Positions 41,774-53,674 of a DNA stretch of 64,000 bases are shown piece after piece. Made by a program: the position numbers and the translations under genes. The stretch is from Embleya hyalina. GTDB taxonomy: Bacteria > Actinomycetota > Actinomycetes > Streptomycetales > Streptomycetaceae. Every line of letters begins with the position of its first letter. Positions within the stretch are counted from its first letter, which is position 1. Below the pieces are notes generated by a model. That model was not told the origin of the DNA. It was given only the letters and a program-made list of their open reading frames with translations, and searched no databases. Where the stretch lies: assembly GCF_003967355.1 (NCBI RefSeq), contig NZ_BIFH01000017.1:333065-397064 (forward strand), written 5' to 3'.

Positions 41774-42883
41774 TCAGCTCTTCGGCTGGTTCTTCGAGGT
41801 GATCTTGATCTTGCCGCTGACGATGTCGCCCTTGACCGCGGTCAGCTCGGACTTCAGGTCGGCGGGGACCTTCGATTCGAAGTCGTGGAACGGGGCGAGG
41901 CCGACGCCGTCGTTGGCGAGGGTGCCGATGGTGGCCTTGGTGGTGAACTGGTTGTTCGCCGCGGCCTTGACCGCGTTGAACACCTGGTCCTTGATGTCCT
42001 TGGTCACCGTGGACAGGAACACCGACTTGTACTGCGAGGCGCTCTCGTAGCCGTCCTGGTCGACCCAGATGACGCTCGCCTTGCCACCGCTCTTCTGCAC
42101 GGCGGAGGCCGCGCCGAGACCGGTCTGGCCGGCGACCGGCATGATCACGTCGGCGCCCTGGGCGATGAAGTCGTTGGCGATGCGCTCACCGTCGGCCGGC
42201 GAGTCGAACTTGCCCGCGAGCGAGCCGTCGCCCTTGACGTCGTCCCAACCGATGACCTGGACGTTCTTGCCCTTGGTCTGGTTGTAGTACTTGACGCCCT
42301 GGACGTAGCCGTCCATGAACACGGTGACCGGCGGGATCGGCAGCGCGCCGAAGGTGGCGACCTTGCCGGACTTCGAGTAGCCCGCGGCGAGGTAGCCGCC
42401 GAGGAAGCCGGCCTCGGCCGTGTTGAACTCCAGACCCTGGACGTTCGGCTCGATGCTCGCCGAGTCGACGATCGCGAACTTCTGGTCCTTGTGCGTGGAC
42501 GCGGCGGCCTTCGTCGCGTCGGCCATCAGGCCGCCGACCGCGACGATCAGCCCGCACTTGTCGTTCACGAGACTGTTGAGGTTCGGCACGTAGTCGTTCT
42601 CGGTCTTCGAGGTGATGTACTTCACGTCGACGCCGAGCTGCTGCTTGGCCTGCTGAAGACCCGCCCACGACGAGGCGTTGAACGAACGGTCGTCGATGCC
42701 GCCGGTGTCCGTCACCATGCATGCCTTGAAGTCGATCTTCGTCGCCTGCGTACCACCGGGGGTGGCGCTGGTGCCCGAGTCCGACTTCTTGTCGTCCTTG
42801 GGCTTGCTACCGCACGCGGCGGTGGCGGTGAGGGCGAGAGTGACGCCGACCGCAGCCGCGGTCACCTTGGATACCCGGCGCAC
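41774..42883 (-). CDS. BMP-family nucleoside-binding lipoprotein
   Basis: A 369-aa solute-binding lipoprotein: signal MRRVSKVTAAAVGVTLALTA, then a lipobox ending at ATAAC (acylated Cys near residue 24) and a Lys/Asp/Ser/Gly linker. The BMP (Med/PnrA-like) domain follows: MVTDTGGIDDRSFNASSWAG, VGGLMADATKAAA, NTAEAGFLGGYLAAGY, FMDGYVQGVKYYN. PnrA-type proteins bind purine and pyrimidine nucleosides. GTG 42883 has a GGAAGGAG ribosome site. It is the first gene of the operon; the shared palindrome lies in the leader. Confidence 0.93.
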   Translation of the reverse strand: MRRVSKVTAAAVGVTLALTATAACGSKPKDDKKSDSGTSATPGGTQATKIDFKACMVTDTGGIDDRSFNASSWAGLQQAKQQLGVDVKYITSKTENDYVPNLNSLVNDKCGLIVAVGGLMADATKAAASTHKDQKFAIVDSASIEPNVQGLEFNTAEAGFLGGYLAAGYSKSGKVATFGALPIPPVTVFMDGYVQGVKYYNQTKGKNVQVIGWDDVKGDGSLAGKFDSPADGERIANDFIAQGADVIMPVAGQTGLGAASAVQKSGGKASVIWVDQDGYESASQYKSVFLSTVTKDIKDQVFNAVKAAANNQFTTKATIGTLANDGVGLAPFHDFESKVPADLKSELTAVKGDIVSGKIKITSKNQPKS

Positions 42884-42901
42884 GGGTGTCTCCTTCCGAT
42901 G

Positions 42902-42919
42902 AGCGCCCCTTCGGGCGCT
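42902..42919 (-). promoter_or_regulatory. Leader hairpin ahead of the binding-protein ribosome site
   Basis: AGCGCCC pairs with GGGCGCT across a 4-nt loop, about 10 nt upstream of the GGAAGGAG ribosome site. It may influence translation or mRNA stability. Confidence 0.45.
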
Positions 42920-42957
42920 GCTCCCAGATGCAGACTCTGACGCGCTTGGATCCCTGG

Positions 42958-42971
42958 TAAACGCGCGTAGA
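42958..42971. promoter_or_regulatory. Nucleoside-regulon palindrome in the importer operon leader
   Basis: On the coding strand TCTACGCGCGTTTA: the left ten bases match the add site exactly and the right end is weaker. It lies about 17 bp downstream of a TATGCT -10 box (42994-42989), so binding would act as a roadblock. Confidence 0.7.
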
Positions 42972-43132
42972 CCTGCTAGCCGTCGGAGAGCATACCTAGT
43001 AAAAGAATATGAGCGACAAAAACCGTGAATCGCCACCGCAACACGCCCCGTTAGCCCGGCCGAGTTGGCGAGGCCGAGACGGGTCGGCGCGGAACCGGGC
43101 AGTCCGCGACATGACAAGACGTGACAGGACGG

Positions 43133-43172
43133 AAAAGACCCGGTGCCGCACGACGTCGAACGGCACCGGGTC
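43133..43172 (-). terminator. Rho-independent terminator after the amidohydrolase gene
   Basis: A 12-bp stem (GACCCGGTGCCG and complement) with a 12-nt loop. Read on the minus strand it is followed by TTTTCC, a rare T-run in this genome. It ends the amidohydrolase transcript before the importer operon promoter. Confidence 0.8.
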
Positions 43173-43293
43173 GGAACATTACAGACTCACGAACGCGACA
43201 GGAACGGGGACCGGAGTCGCGATGGTTAACAGTTCCGCATACGTCCGTTCCCGACCCGGCCGGCCGCGCGGACGGCGCCGGGTCGGGTCGGGG

Positions 43294-44499
43294 TCAGCGG
43301 AAGGGGCGCAGCGCGAGGCCGGCGAAGAGCTCGACGCCGATCCCGATCGCCCGCTCGTCGACGTCGAACTGCCCCTGGTGCAAGTCGTATACGGGATCTC
43401 CGACCGGTCGCACGCCGAGCCGGGTCAGCTCGCCGGGAACCCGTTCGAGGAACCACGAGAAGTCCTCGCCGCCGAGGCTCTGCTCGGTGCCCTCGACCGC
43501 GCTCGCGCCCAGCACGCCGGTGGCGATGGTGCGCATCGCGGCGACCGCGTCGGGATCGTTGACCACCGGCGGCACGCCGCGGTGGTGCTCCAGCTCCCAC
43601 TTCGCGCCGTAGGTCGAGGCGATCACGTCCACCAGTTCGTGCATCAGGTCCGGCGCCTGCCGCCACGCCTCCAGGTCCAGGCAGCGCAGGGTGCCCTCCA
43701 GCTCGCCGTACTGCGGGATCACGTTCGGCGCGGAGCCGGACTCGATCCGGCCCCACACCAGGCTCGCGCCCGAGCGCGGGTCGATCCGGCGCGAGAACGC
43801 CGAGGGCAGCTCCGCGGCGAGCTTGGCCAGCGCGGTGACCAGGTCGGTGGTGCGGTGCGGGCGGGCGGTGTGACCACCGGCACCCGTGAGCGTGATCACC
43901 ACCCGGTCGCAGGCCGAGGTGATCGCCCCGGAACGCAGCCCGACCCGGCCGACCTCCACCTTGGGGTCGCAGTGGATCGCGTGGATCTCCGAGACGCCGG
44001 CCAGGCCGCCGGCCTTGATCACGTCGAGCGCGCCGCCCGGCAGCTTCTCCTCGGCCGGCTGGAAGATCAGGCGGACCGGGCGCGGCAGCAGTCCCTCGCG
44101 GGCGAACTCGGCCAGCACCAGAGCGGTGCCGAGCACGATCGAGGTGTGCACGTCGTGTCCGCAGGCGTGCGCGCGACCGGGCACGGTCGAGCGGTACGGC
44201 ACTTCCTTGACGTCGTCGACCGGCAGCGCGTCGATGTCGCCGCGGAACGCGATCAGACCCTCGTCGGTCCGATCGCCGGGCGAGGCACGGTCGGGTCTGA
44301 TGTCGCACACCAGGCCCGTCCCGGGCAGCAGTCGCGGGCGCAGGCCCGCGCGCACCAGCCGTTCCCGGATGAGCCCGGTGGTACGGAACTCCTCCCGACC
44401 CAGCTCTGGGTGCATGTGCAGATCGCGCCGAAACGCGACCAGCTCGTCGGCGAAAGCCGCGGCCTTGCCGGCGGCCTGGGCGTGGAGGGAGTCGCTCAC
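43294..44499 (-). CDS. M20-family amidohydrolase
   Basis: A 401-aa metallo-amidohydrolase of the aminoacylase/hippurate hydrolase class. Motifs are FRRDLHMHPELGREEF near the N-terminus, FRGDIDALPVDD (metal Asp), HACGHDVHTSIVLG (metal His), FQPAEEKLPGGALDV (catalytic Glu pair) and the lid domain GAGGHTARPHRTTD. It cleaves an N-acyl amino acid or similar amide; the substrate is unknown. GTG 44499 is chosen because TACCCT ends 7 nt before it; ATG 44520 would overlap that -10 box. Confidence 0.9.
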   Translation of the reverse strand: MSDSLHAQAAGKAAAFADELVAFRRDLHMHPELGREEFRTTGLIRERLVRAGLRPRLLPGTGLVCDIRPDRASPGDRTDEGLIAFRGDIDALPVDDVKEVPYRSTVPGRAHACGHDVHTSIVLGTALVLAEFAREGLLPRPVRLIFQPAEEKLPGGALDVIKAGGLAGVSEIHAIHCDPKVEVGRVGLRSGAITSACDRVVITLTGAGGHTARPHRTTDLVTALAKLAAELPSAFSRRIDPRSGASLVWGRIESGSAPNVIPQYGELEGTLRCLDLEAWRQAPDLMHELVDVIASTYGAKWELEHHRGVPPVVNDPDAVAAMRTIATGVLGASAVEGTEQSLGGEDFSWFLERVPGELTRLGVRPVGDPVYDLHQGQFDVDERAIGIGVELFAGLALRPFR

Positions 44500-44683
44500 C
44501 CACGCAAGGGTACGTTGCATCGGTCTTCCCGACGTGGTAGGGAGCGAATTACCCCCGTTCGGGTGAGAAAAAAGCCTCCCGCCGGCGCATGCGCTACGGC
44601 CGGTAGGGGTATGCATTACCGCTCGTTCCCGCATTGGCCGGCTTCGGCCCACTCGGACCGGTATCAACCAAGCGCCCGATTGC

Positions 44684-45682
44684 TCAGGACTCCCCTTGCC
44701 GCCCATGGAACGCGTCCAGGATGCGAGACGCGGCAAGGGTCGCGGTGAGATTGCCGGCCCGGACGTCGCGTTCGAGGTCGGGCACGATAGCCCGTACCGA
44801 AGGGTGCTCGCGCAACTCGGCGAGGAGCGCGTCGTGCACCGTCGCCCAGGTCCAGTCGACCTGCTGGCGGCGGCGCAGTTCGGCCGACTCGCCGGTGGCT
44901 TCCAGGGTCCGCCGGTGCTTGAGGACGGTTTCCCAGACCTCGTCCAGCCCCTCCCCGGACAACCCGGAACAGGTCAGCACCGGCGTCGTCCACGACTCCC
45001 CGGCCCGACGCATCAGCCGCAGCGCGCCCGCGAGTTCGCGGGCGGCCCGGCGCGCGGCGAGGGCGTACTCGCCGTCCGCCTTGTTCACCGCGACCACGTC
45101 GGCCAGCTCCAGGACGCCCTTCTTGATGCCCTGGAGCTGGTCGCCGGTGCGGGCCAGGGTCAGGAACAGGAAGCAGTCGACCATGTTCGCCACGGTCGTC
45201 TCGGACTGGCCCACGCCGACCGTCTCGACCAGGACCACGTCGTAGCCGGCCGCCTCCATCAGCACGATCGACTCGCGGGTGGCCCGGGCCACCCCGCCGA
45301 GCGTGCCGGCGGTCGGCGAGGGCCGGACGAACGCGCGGTCGTCCACCGCGAGCCGGCCCATCCGGGTCTTGTCGCCCAGGATGCTGCCGCCGTGCCGGGA
45401 GGAGGACGGGTCGACGGCGAGCACCGCGACCCGATGGCCCGCGCCGGTCAGCCGGGTGCCCAGCGTCTCGATGAAGGTGGACTTGCCCACGCCCGGCACG
45501 CCGGTGATGCCCACCCGGTGGGCACCGCCGGCGTGCGGCAGCAACTTGACCAGCAACTCCTGCGCCAGGTCGCGGTGGTCGGCCCGGGTGGACTCGACCA
45601 GCGTGACCGCCCGGGCCAGGATCGTGCGATTGCCCGCGAGCACGCCCTCGGCGTACGCGCCGACGTCGATCACCCGTGCCAT
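44684..45682 (-). CDS. meaB: Methylmalonyl-CoA mutase-associated GTPase MeaB
   Basis: A 332-aa G3E P-loop GTPase that protects and reloads methylmalonyl-CoA mutase with adenosylcobalamin. Motifs are Walker A GITGVPGVGKSTFIETLG near residue 60, switch regions VLAVDPSSSRHGGSILGDK and VLVETVGVGQSE, and NKAD for guanine specificity. The ATG shares one base with the mutB stop (TGATG), so it is translated with the enzyme it serves. Confidence 0.94.
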   Translation of the reverse strand: MARVIDVGAYAEGVLAGNRTILARAVTLVESTRADHRDLAQELLVKLLPHAGGAHRVGITGVPGVGKSTFIETLGTRLTGAGHRVAVLAVDPSSSRHGGSILGDKTRMGRLAVDDRAFVRPSPTAGTLGGVARATRESIVLMEAAGYDVVLVETVGVGQSETTVANMVDCFLFLTLARTGDQLQGIKKGVLELADVVAVNKADGEYALAARRAARELAGALRLMRRAGESWTTPVLTCSGLSGEGLDEVWETVLKHRRTLEATGESAELRRRQQVDWTWATVHDALLAELREHPSVRAIVPDLERDVRAGNLTATLAASRILDAFHGRQGES

Positions 45683-47898
45683 CAGTCGACCGGCAGCTCG
45701 TGGTCCAACTGCTTGTACAGGCCCCGGAGCAGGTCCACCGCGGCGTCCGCGATCACCGTGCCGGGCGGGAAGACGGCGGTGGCGCCCATGTCGAGCAGTG
45801 GTCGCACGTCGGCGGGCGGGATCACCCCGCCGACCACGACCATGATCTCCTCGGCGTCCAACGCGGCCAGTTCCCGGCGCAGGGCCGGCACCAGGGTGAG
45901 GTGACCGGCCGCGAGCGAGGACACGCCGACCACGTGCACGTCCGCCTCGACCGCCTGTCGGGCCACCTCGCCCGGCGTCTGGAAGAGCGCGCCCACGTCC
46001 ACGTCGAAGCCGAGGTCGGCGAACGCGGTGGCGATCACCTTCTGCCCCCGGTCGTGCCCGTCCTGGCCCATCTTGGCCACCAGGATGCGCGGCCGGCGGC
46101 CCTCCAGCTCCTCGAACCGGGCGACCAGCCCGCGGGCCGTCTCCACGTTGGCCGACATGCCCACCTCTTCCCGGTACACCCCGGTCAGCGTGCGGATCTG
46201 CGCCTGGTGTCGGCCGTACGCCGACTCCAGCGCGTCGGAGATCTCGCCGACGGTGGCCTTGGCCCGGGCCGCGTCCACCGCGAGCGCGAGCAGGTTGTGT
46301 TCGAGATCACGCGGCCGGGTGCCCTCGACGTCCGCCTGCGCGGCGCCGGACAGCGCGGCCAGCGCCCGGCGCACCGCGTCGTCGTCGCGCTCCTCGCGCA
46401 GCCGGCGCAACTTCTCCAGCTGGCCCTCGCGCACCGCGTTGTTGTCGATCTTGAGCACGTCGATCGCCTCGTCGCTGGCGACCAGATACTTGTTGACGCC
46501 GATCACCGACTGCCGGCCCGAGTCGATCCGGGCCTGGGTGCGCGCCGCCGCCTCCTCGATCCGCAGCTTGGGCAGACCCTCGGCGATCGCCGACGCCATG
46601 CCGCCCGCCCGCTCGGCCTCGGCGATGTGCTCCCGGGCGCGCACCGCGAGGTCGTGGGTGAGGCGTTCGATGTAGGCCGAGCCGCCCCACGGGTCGATCA
46701 CGTCGCAGGTGCCCGACTCCTGCTGGAGCAGCAGCTGGGTGTTGCGCGCGATCCGGGCGGAGAAGTCGGTCGGCAACGCCAGCGCCTCGTCCAGCGCGTT
46801 GGTGTGCAGCGACTGGGTGTGGCCCTGGGTCGAGGCCATCGCCTCCAGGCAGGTGCGCACCACGTTGTTGAACACGTCCTGCGCGGTCAGCGACCAGCCC
46901 GACGTCTGCGAGTGGGTGCGCAGCGAGAAGGACTTGGGGTTCTTCGCGCCGAACGACTTGACGATGTCGGCCCACAGCAGGCGCGCCGCGCGCAGCTTGG
47001 CGACCTCCATGAAGAAGTTCATCCCGATCGCCCAGAAGAACGACAGGCGCGGCGCGAACGCGTCGATGTCCAGGCCCGCCTCGACGCCCGCGCGCAGGTA
47101 CTCGATGCCGTCCGCGAGCGTGTAGGCCAGCTCCAGGTCGGCCGTGGCCCCGGCCTCCTGGATGTGGTAGCCGGAGATGGAGATCGAGTTGAACTTCGGC
47201 ATCTTCTGCGAGGTGTACGCGAAGATGTCGGAGATGATCGACATCGAGGGCTTGGGCGGATAGATGTAGGTGTTGCGGACCATGAACTCCTTGAGGACGT
47301 CGTTCTGGATCGTCCCCGTGAGCTGTTCCGGTGCCACCCCCTGCTCCTCCGCCGCGACGATGTAGAGCGCGAGCACGGGCAGCACCGCGCCGTTCATCGT
47401 CATCGACACCGACATCCGGTCCAGCGGGATGCCGTCGAAGAGTTGGCGCATGTCGTAGATCGAGTCGATCGCCACGCCCGCCATGCCGACGTCGCCGGTC
47501 ACGCGCGGGTGGTCCGAGTCGTAACCCCGGTGGGTGGCCAGGTCGAACGCGATCGACAGGCCCTTCTGGCCGGCCGCCAGGTTGCGCCGGTAGAAGGCGT
47601 TGGACTCCTCGGCGGTGGAGAAGCCCGCGTACTGGCGGATCGTCCACGGCTGGTTGACGTACATCGTCGGGTACGGCCCGCGCAGGAACGGCGTGATGCC
47701 CGGGTAGGTGCCCAGGAAGTCGAGCCCTTCCAGGTCCTCGTCGGTGTACAGCGCCTTGAGCGGGATGCCCTCGGGAGTGTCGTGGGTCAGCGCGTCGGCG
47801 TCCTTGCCGGTCTCCTCGCGCACCGCGTCGCGCCACGCGTCGAGGTCGCCGGACGCGGGCGCGTCGAGCTCGACCTGGGTGAAGTCGGGAATGCTCAT
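45682..47898 (-). CDS. mutB: Methylmalonyl-CoA mutase large (catalytic) subunit
   Basis: A 738-aa adenosylcobalamin-dependent mutase interconverting methylmalonyl-CoA and succinyl-CoA. The N-terminal TIM barrel shows [20 protein letters not shown] (CoA and Tyr/Arg active site), [19 protein letters not shown] and [20 protein letters not shown]. The C-terminal cobalamin domain has the base-off motif [17 protein letters not shown] near residue 620. The ATG overlaps the mutA stop (ATGA) and has a GGAGGGGG ribosome site. Confidence 0.95.
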   Translation of the reverse strand: MSIPDFTQVELDAPASGDLDAWRDAVREETGKDADALTHDTPEGIPLKALYTDEDLEGLDFLGTYPGITPFLRGPYPTMYVNQPWTIRQYAGFSTAEESNAFYRRNLAAGQKGLSIAFDLATHRGYDSDHPRVTGDVGMAGVAIDSIYDMRQLFDGIPLDRMSVSMTMNGAVLPVLALYIVAAEEQGVAPEQLTGTIQNDVLKEFMVRNTYIYPPKPSMSIISDIFAYTSQKMPKFNSISISGYHIQEAGATADLELAYTLADGIEYLRAGVEAGLDIDAFAPRLSFFWAIGMNFFMEVAKLRAARLLWADIVKSFGAKNPKSFSLRTHSQTSGWSLTAQDVFNNVVRTCLEAMASTQGHTQSLHTNALDEALALPTDFSARIARNTQLLLQQESGTCDVIDPWGGSAYIERLTHDLAVRAREHIAEAERAGGMASAIAEGLPKLRIEEAAARTQARIDSGRQSVIGVNKYLVASDEAIDVLKIDNNAVREGQLEKLRRLREERDDDAVRRALAALSGAAQADVEGTRPRDLEHNLLALAVDAARAKATVGEISDALESAYGRHQAQIRTLTGVYREEVGMSANVETARGLVARFEELEGRRPRILVAKMGQDGHDRGQKVIATAFADLGFDVDVGALFQTPGEVARQAVEADVHVVGVSSLAAGHLTLVPALRRELAALDAEEIMVVVGGVIPPADVRPLLDMGATAVFPPGTVIADAAVDLLRGLYKQLDHELPVD

Positions 47899-49802
47899 TT
47901 CGCCCCCTCCGGGGTCGACGAGAGGTTGTCGTACGTGGTGTGCAGCACGTCGAGCGCGTCGCATCCGCTGTATACGTACCCGTCCACGTCGGCTCCGTGC
48001 GCCTTCTGCCCCGCGAGCAGGATCCGGCCCGCTCCGGCGGCGCGCAGCGCGGCGGCGACCGGGGCCGCGAGCGTGGCGTAGAGCTTCTCCGAGGAGGTCA
48101 GCACCACGGTCGCCGGGCGGCCCGCCTCGATCCAGCGCGCGACGATCGCCTCGGCGGCGCTCTCGTCACCCTCGGTGGTACCCGCCTCCACGGTGGCGAC
48201 GCCGCCCGCCGCGAACAGGTTGGCGGCGAAGCCGGCCCGCGCGGTGTACTGCGCGAGCGGTCCCAGGGTGGCGAGGAAGACGGTCGGCCGGGAGCCGGTC
48301 GCGGCGAGCCGCGCGTCGGAGCGGTCGCGCAGCGACTCGTACGCCTCGGCGTAGCGCACCCGGGGCAGTCCGGCGGCGGAGACCGGGACCTCGGGCGCGG
48401 GCTCGCGCACGACGGGGGCCTCGGTCAGGTTCGGGAACTCGCTGACCCCGGTGATCGGGTCGGTCCGGGTCGCGATGGCCCGGTCCCGCTCGGCGCGCAC
48501 CTCGGCGAGGCGGTCGGCGAGCCACCCCGAGTCGAGCGCCGCGACGATGCCGCCCCGCCGCTCGATCTCCCGGAAGAACTCCCATCCGGCCCGGGCGAGG
48601 TCGTCGGTGAGTTGTTCGACGAACCACGAGCCGCCCGCCGGGTCGATCACCTGTGCGAGGTGCGACTCCTCCAGGAGCAGTGCCTGGGTGTTGCGGGCGA
48701 TCCGCCGGGAGAACGCGTCGGGCAGCCCGATCGCGGCGTCGAAGGAGCGCACGGTGACCGCGTCGGCGCCGCCGACGCCGGCCGCGAAGGAGGCGACCGT
48801 GGTACGCAGCATGTTGACCCAGGGGTCGCGCCGGGTGGTCATCGCCCACGAGGTCAGCGCGTGCTGGCGCTGGGCGCCGGCCGCGGGGGACGCGCCGGAC
48901 GCCTGGGCCACCCGGGCCCAGAGCCGGCGCGCGGCGCGCAGCTTGGCGATGGTGGGGAACTGTTCGGCGGTGGCGGCGAAGCGGAACTCGATCAGCCCGA
49001 GGGCGGTGTCCACGTCGAGTCCGGCGGCGGTGAGCGCGCGCAGGTAGGCGACGCCGGCGGCGGTGGCCGCGCCGAGTTCCTGTCCGTCCGAGCCGCCCGC
49101 CTCGTGATACGGCTGTCCGTCGGCGACGATCGCCTGGATCCCGGCGAACTCCGCGTGGGCGCGCGCCGCGAGCTCCGCGGCGGCGCTCGGGTCGGCGCCC
49201 GAGCCGGTGCGCGCGTGCGAGGAGATCGGGTCGGCGCCGAGGTTGCCGCGCAATTCGGCGGGCGCCACGCCGCTCTCCCGGAACACCGCGAGCAGCGCGT
49301 CGGCGGCCGGAACGAAGTCGGCGCCGGTGGCCAGGGCGACCGGCGCCAGGTCGAGCAGCACGCCGTCGAGCGCGCGGGCCAGGGCGTCGGGGGCGAGGGC
49401 GTCGGCACCGACGTACAGGAAGACGGAGGTGACCCCGTTCTCCAGGTCCGCGAGCACGCTCTCGTTGACCCGCCCCGGATCGGTGTCCGCGTGCGCCTGG
49501 CGCACGTCCCAGCCGTCGGCCGCGTGACCGGCCGCGCGCGAGCCCCGGACGAACGGGCTCAGCCCGGGCAGGCCCGGCCGCGCCGCGGCCTCGGTGTAGA
49601 GCGGGGACAGCGTGACGCCGTCGTAGGTGGTGGTCGCGAGCAGGTCTTCGGGGCGCTCGGGCGTGTCGTTCTCGCCCAGCACCTTCGATTTGCGGAGCAC
49701 GCCGGCCACGAGGCGCTGCCATTGGTCCCGCGTGGGTTGCGGGAACTGGCTCGCGAAGGTGGATCCGGTAGACGTGCCGCCATCGACAGTAGCCTCCGTC
49801 AT
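47895..49802 (-). CDS. mutA: Methylmalonyl-CoA mutase small subunit
   Basis: A 635-aa non-catalytic partner of MutB. The TIM-barrel-like part retains family sequence ([47 protein letters not shown]). The C-terminal Rossmann domain lacks the D-x-H-x-x-G cobalamin motif, as expected for the small subunit. TACGAT ends 7 nt before ATG 49802, so the operon mutA-mutB-meaB probably begins with a leaderless start; ATG 49811 overlaps that box. Confidence 0.93.
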   Translation of the reverse strand: MTEATVDGGTSTGSTFASQFPQPTRDQWQRLVAGVLRKSKVLGENDTPERPEDLLATTTYDGVTLSPLYTEAAARPGLPGLSPFVRGSRAAGHAADGWDVRQAHADTDPGRVNESVLADLENGVTSVFLYVGADALAPDALARALDGVLLDLAPVALATGADFVPAADALLAVFRESGVAPAELRGNLGADPISSHARTGSGADPSAAAELAARAHAEFAGIQAIVADGQPYHEAGGSDGQELGAATAAGVAYLRALTAAGLDVDTALGLIEFRFAATAEQFPTIAKLRAARRLWARVAQASGASPAAGAQRQHALTSWAMTTRRDPWVNMLRTTVASFAAGVGGADAVTVRSFDAAIGLPDAFSRRIARNTQALLLEESHLAQVIDPAGGSWFVEQLTDDLARAGWEFFREIERRGGIVAALDSGWLADRLAEVRAERDRAIATRTDPITGVSEFPNLTEAPVVREPAPEVPVSAAGLPRVRYAEAYESLRDRSDARLAATGSRPTVFLATLGPLAQYTARAGFAANLFAAGGVATVEAGTTEGDESAAEAIVARWIEAGRPATVVLTSSEKLYATLAAPVAAALRAAGAGRILLAGQKAHGADVDGYVYSGCDALDVLHTTYDNLSSTPEGAK

Positions 49803-50197
49803 GCGTCGCATCGTAGGGACCGGGGCGGCGGATGAATACGCACGACTGATGTGATGTCAGCCCTACCGGCGGGTCACCTCACCGACCTGCGCGTTCGCGC
49901 TTGCGGTGATCTTTCGTCCGGGCGTGGCCCGCTTTCCCCCATACGAGTGCTGACGGGGCGTCAGGAAATGGTGACCCGCTACGCGCACGTCACCCGGATG
50001 GTTCCACTCCGCCGTGCGGAATGGATCACATCGCGCGCCCTGCCACAAGAGGGCCCCCGATCGGTGGCTACCATGGCCGGGGCCGGGCGACCGATACCCG
50101 GCCGGGCCGACCGACAACCAGAGGGTCCGACACCGAACGCGGACACCCTCCCAGCCGGCCGTGTCCCCTCATGTACCGCACCCGGAGGGTAGTTTCC
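49803..50197. other. Divergent promoter region of mutA and sdhC, 395 bp
   Basis: Contains the mutA promoter at its left end and, at about 50074-50079, a TACCAT that could be the -10 box of the sdh operon, leaving a leader of about 110 nt. I find no open frame with coding composition and no clear operator. Confidence 0.45.
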
Positions 50198-50578
50198 GTG
50201 CCGGCTGGAACGCTCTACCGCGGCCGGGAAGGCATGTGGTCCTGGGTGGCTCATCGAGTCACCGGCGTCCTCATCTTCTTCTTCCTGTTCGCGCACGTCC
50301 TCGACACCGCACTCGTTCGCGTATCCCCCGAGGCGTACGACGAGACGATCGACATCTACAAGAACCCGTTCGTCAACCTGCTCGAATACGGGCTCGTCGC
50401 GGCCATCCTGTTCCACGCGCTCAATGGTCTGCGGATCATCGCGGTGGACTTCTGGGAGAAGGGCCCGCGCTACCAGAAGCAGATGCTCTGGACGGTCGTC
50501 GGCGTCTGGGTCGTGTTGATGGCCGGCAGCGCCTACCCGATCCTGCAGCACTCGATCAAGACCATCTTCGGGAGCTGA
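50198..50578 (+). CDS. sdhC: Succinate dehydrogenase cytochrome b subunit
   Basis: A 126-aa membrane anchor with three spans (about residues 23-43, 67-87, 103-120). It has the conserved WSWVAHRVTGVLIFFFLFAHV (quinone/heme region, His ligands) and HALNGLRIIAVDFW. GTG 50198 follows a GGAGG ribosome site at a 9-nt spacing and gives the family N-terminus GTLYRGREGMWSW. First gene of sdhCDAB. Confidence 0.93.
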   Translation: MPAGTLYRGREGMWSWVAHRVTGVLIFFFLFAHVLDTALVRVSPEAYDETIDIYKNPFVNLLEYGLVAAILFHALNGLRIIAVDFWEKGPRYQKQMLWTVVGVWVVLMAGSAYPILQHSIKTIFGS

Positions 50579-50579
50579 A

Positions 50580-51026
50580 GTGTCCGCCACCATCGAAAAC
50601 GCACCCAAGATCCACGGCGGCGGACCGTCGATCGAGTCGCCGCGCAGCAAGCGTTCGCCGCGCTCGACCAAGACCAACTTCGAGCTGTACGGCTGGCTGT
50701 TCATGCGGCTGTCCGGCGTGCTCCTGGTCGTCCTGGTCCTGGGCCACCTGCTCATCCAGCTCGTCCTGGACGGTGGCGTGTCCAAGATCGGCTTCGCGTT
50801 CGTCGCGGGCCGCTGGGCGTCGCCGTTCTGGCAGTCGTGGGACCTCATCATGCTGTGGCTCGCCGAGCTGCACGGTGTCAACGGTCTGCGCACGATCATC
50901 AACGACTACGCGGAGCGGGACCAGACCCGGTTCTGGCTCAAGGCGCTGCTGTACACGTCCGCGCTGATCGTGCTTTTCCTGGGGACGCTGGTGATCTTCA
51001 CCTTCGACCCCAACATCGGCAACTGA
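50580..51026 (+). CDS. sdhD: Succinate dehydrogenase membrane anchor subunit
   Basis: A 148-aa protein with a polar N-terminus of about 34 residues, then three spans. Conserved elements are FMRLSGVLLVVLVLGHLLIQ with a candidate heme His, and ELHGVNGLRTIINDYAERD. It starts with GTG one base after the sdhC stop, so the anchors are made together. Confidence 0.92.
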   Translation: MSATIENAPKIHGGGPSIESPRSKRSPRSTKTNFELYGWLFMRLSGVLLVVLVLGHLLIQLVLDGGVSKIGFAFVAGRWASPFWQSWDLIMLWLAELHGVNGLRTIINDYAERDQTRFWLKALLYTSALIVLFLGTLVIFTFDPNIGN

Positions 51027-51065
51027 CCGCGGCCGATCCCAGCACCCGAGGACTGAACGAGCATC

Positions 51066-52822
<1,757 letters not shown>

Positions 52823-52823
<1 letters not shown>

Positions 52824-53602
52824 TGACTGCCGTAGTGGAAGAGACCGCGCCCGGCACCGGGCACGGCAGCACGGCCGCCGAGCGCGACCACACGCCGATC
52901 GTGATCACGCTGCGGATCCGCCGGTTCAACCCGGAGACCGACGCGGAGCCGTACTGGCAGGACTTCAAGGTCGAGGCCGACCCGACCGAGCGCATCCTGA
53001 CCGCCATGATGAAGATCAAGGCGGAGCAGGACGGCTCGCTCACCTTCCGCCGCTCCTGCGCGCACGGCATCTGCGGCTCGGACGCGATGCGGATCAACGG
53101 GCGCAACCGGCTGGCCTGCAAGACCCTGGTCAAGGACCTGGACATGGCCAAGCCGATCACGGTCGAGGCGATCAAGGGTCTGAAGCTGGAGAAGGACCTC
53201 GTCGTCGACATGGACCCGTTCATGCAGGCGTACAAGGACGTGATGCCGTTCCTGATCACGTCGGGCAACGAGCCGACGCGCGAGCGTCTGCAGTCGCCCG
53301 AGGACCGCGAGCGTTTCGACGACACCACCAAGTGCATCCTGTGCGCGGCGTGCACCACGTCGTGCCCGGTGTTCTGGAGTGACGGGCAGTACTTCGGCCC
53401 GGCCGCGATCGTCAACGCGCACCGGTTCATCTTCGACTCGCGGGACGAGGGCGCCGAGGAGCGTCTGGAGATCCTGAACGAGAAGGAGGGCGTGTGGCGC
53501 TGCCGCACGACCTTCAACTGCACCGAGGCGTGCCCGCGTGGCATCGAGGTCACCAAGGCGATCCAGGAAGTGAAGCGCGCGCTGATCTTCCGCCGCGTGT
53601 GA
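52823..53602 (+). CDS. sdhB: Succinate dehydrogenase iron-sulfur subunit
   Basis: A 259-aa electron-transfer subunit. The [2Fe-2S] ligands are in FRRSCAHGICGSDAMRING near residue 72, the [4Fe-4S] ligands in CILCAACTTSCPVFW near residue 172, and the [3Fe-4S]/third-cluster ligands in CRTTFNCTEACPRGI near residue 230. The ATG shares a base with the sdhA stop (TGATG). Last gene of the operon, followed by a strong hairpin. Confidence 0.96.
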
Positions 53603-53616
53603 TCGATTCGTACCGA

Positions 53617-53653
53617 CGAGGGCCCGGAACCGTGCTTCGGTTCCGGGCCCTCG
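53617..53653. terminator. Terminator of the sdh operon (bidirectional with mazG)
   Basis: A perfect 16-bp stem (CGAGGGCCCGGAACCG with complement) and a 5-nt loop, 15 nt after the sdhB stop, between convergent genes. Confidence 0.85.
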
Positions 53654-53674
53654 GGCGTCGGCGGTCGGCGTCCG

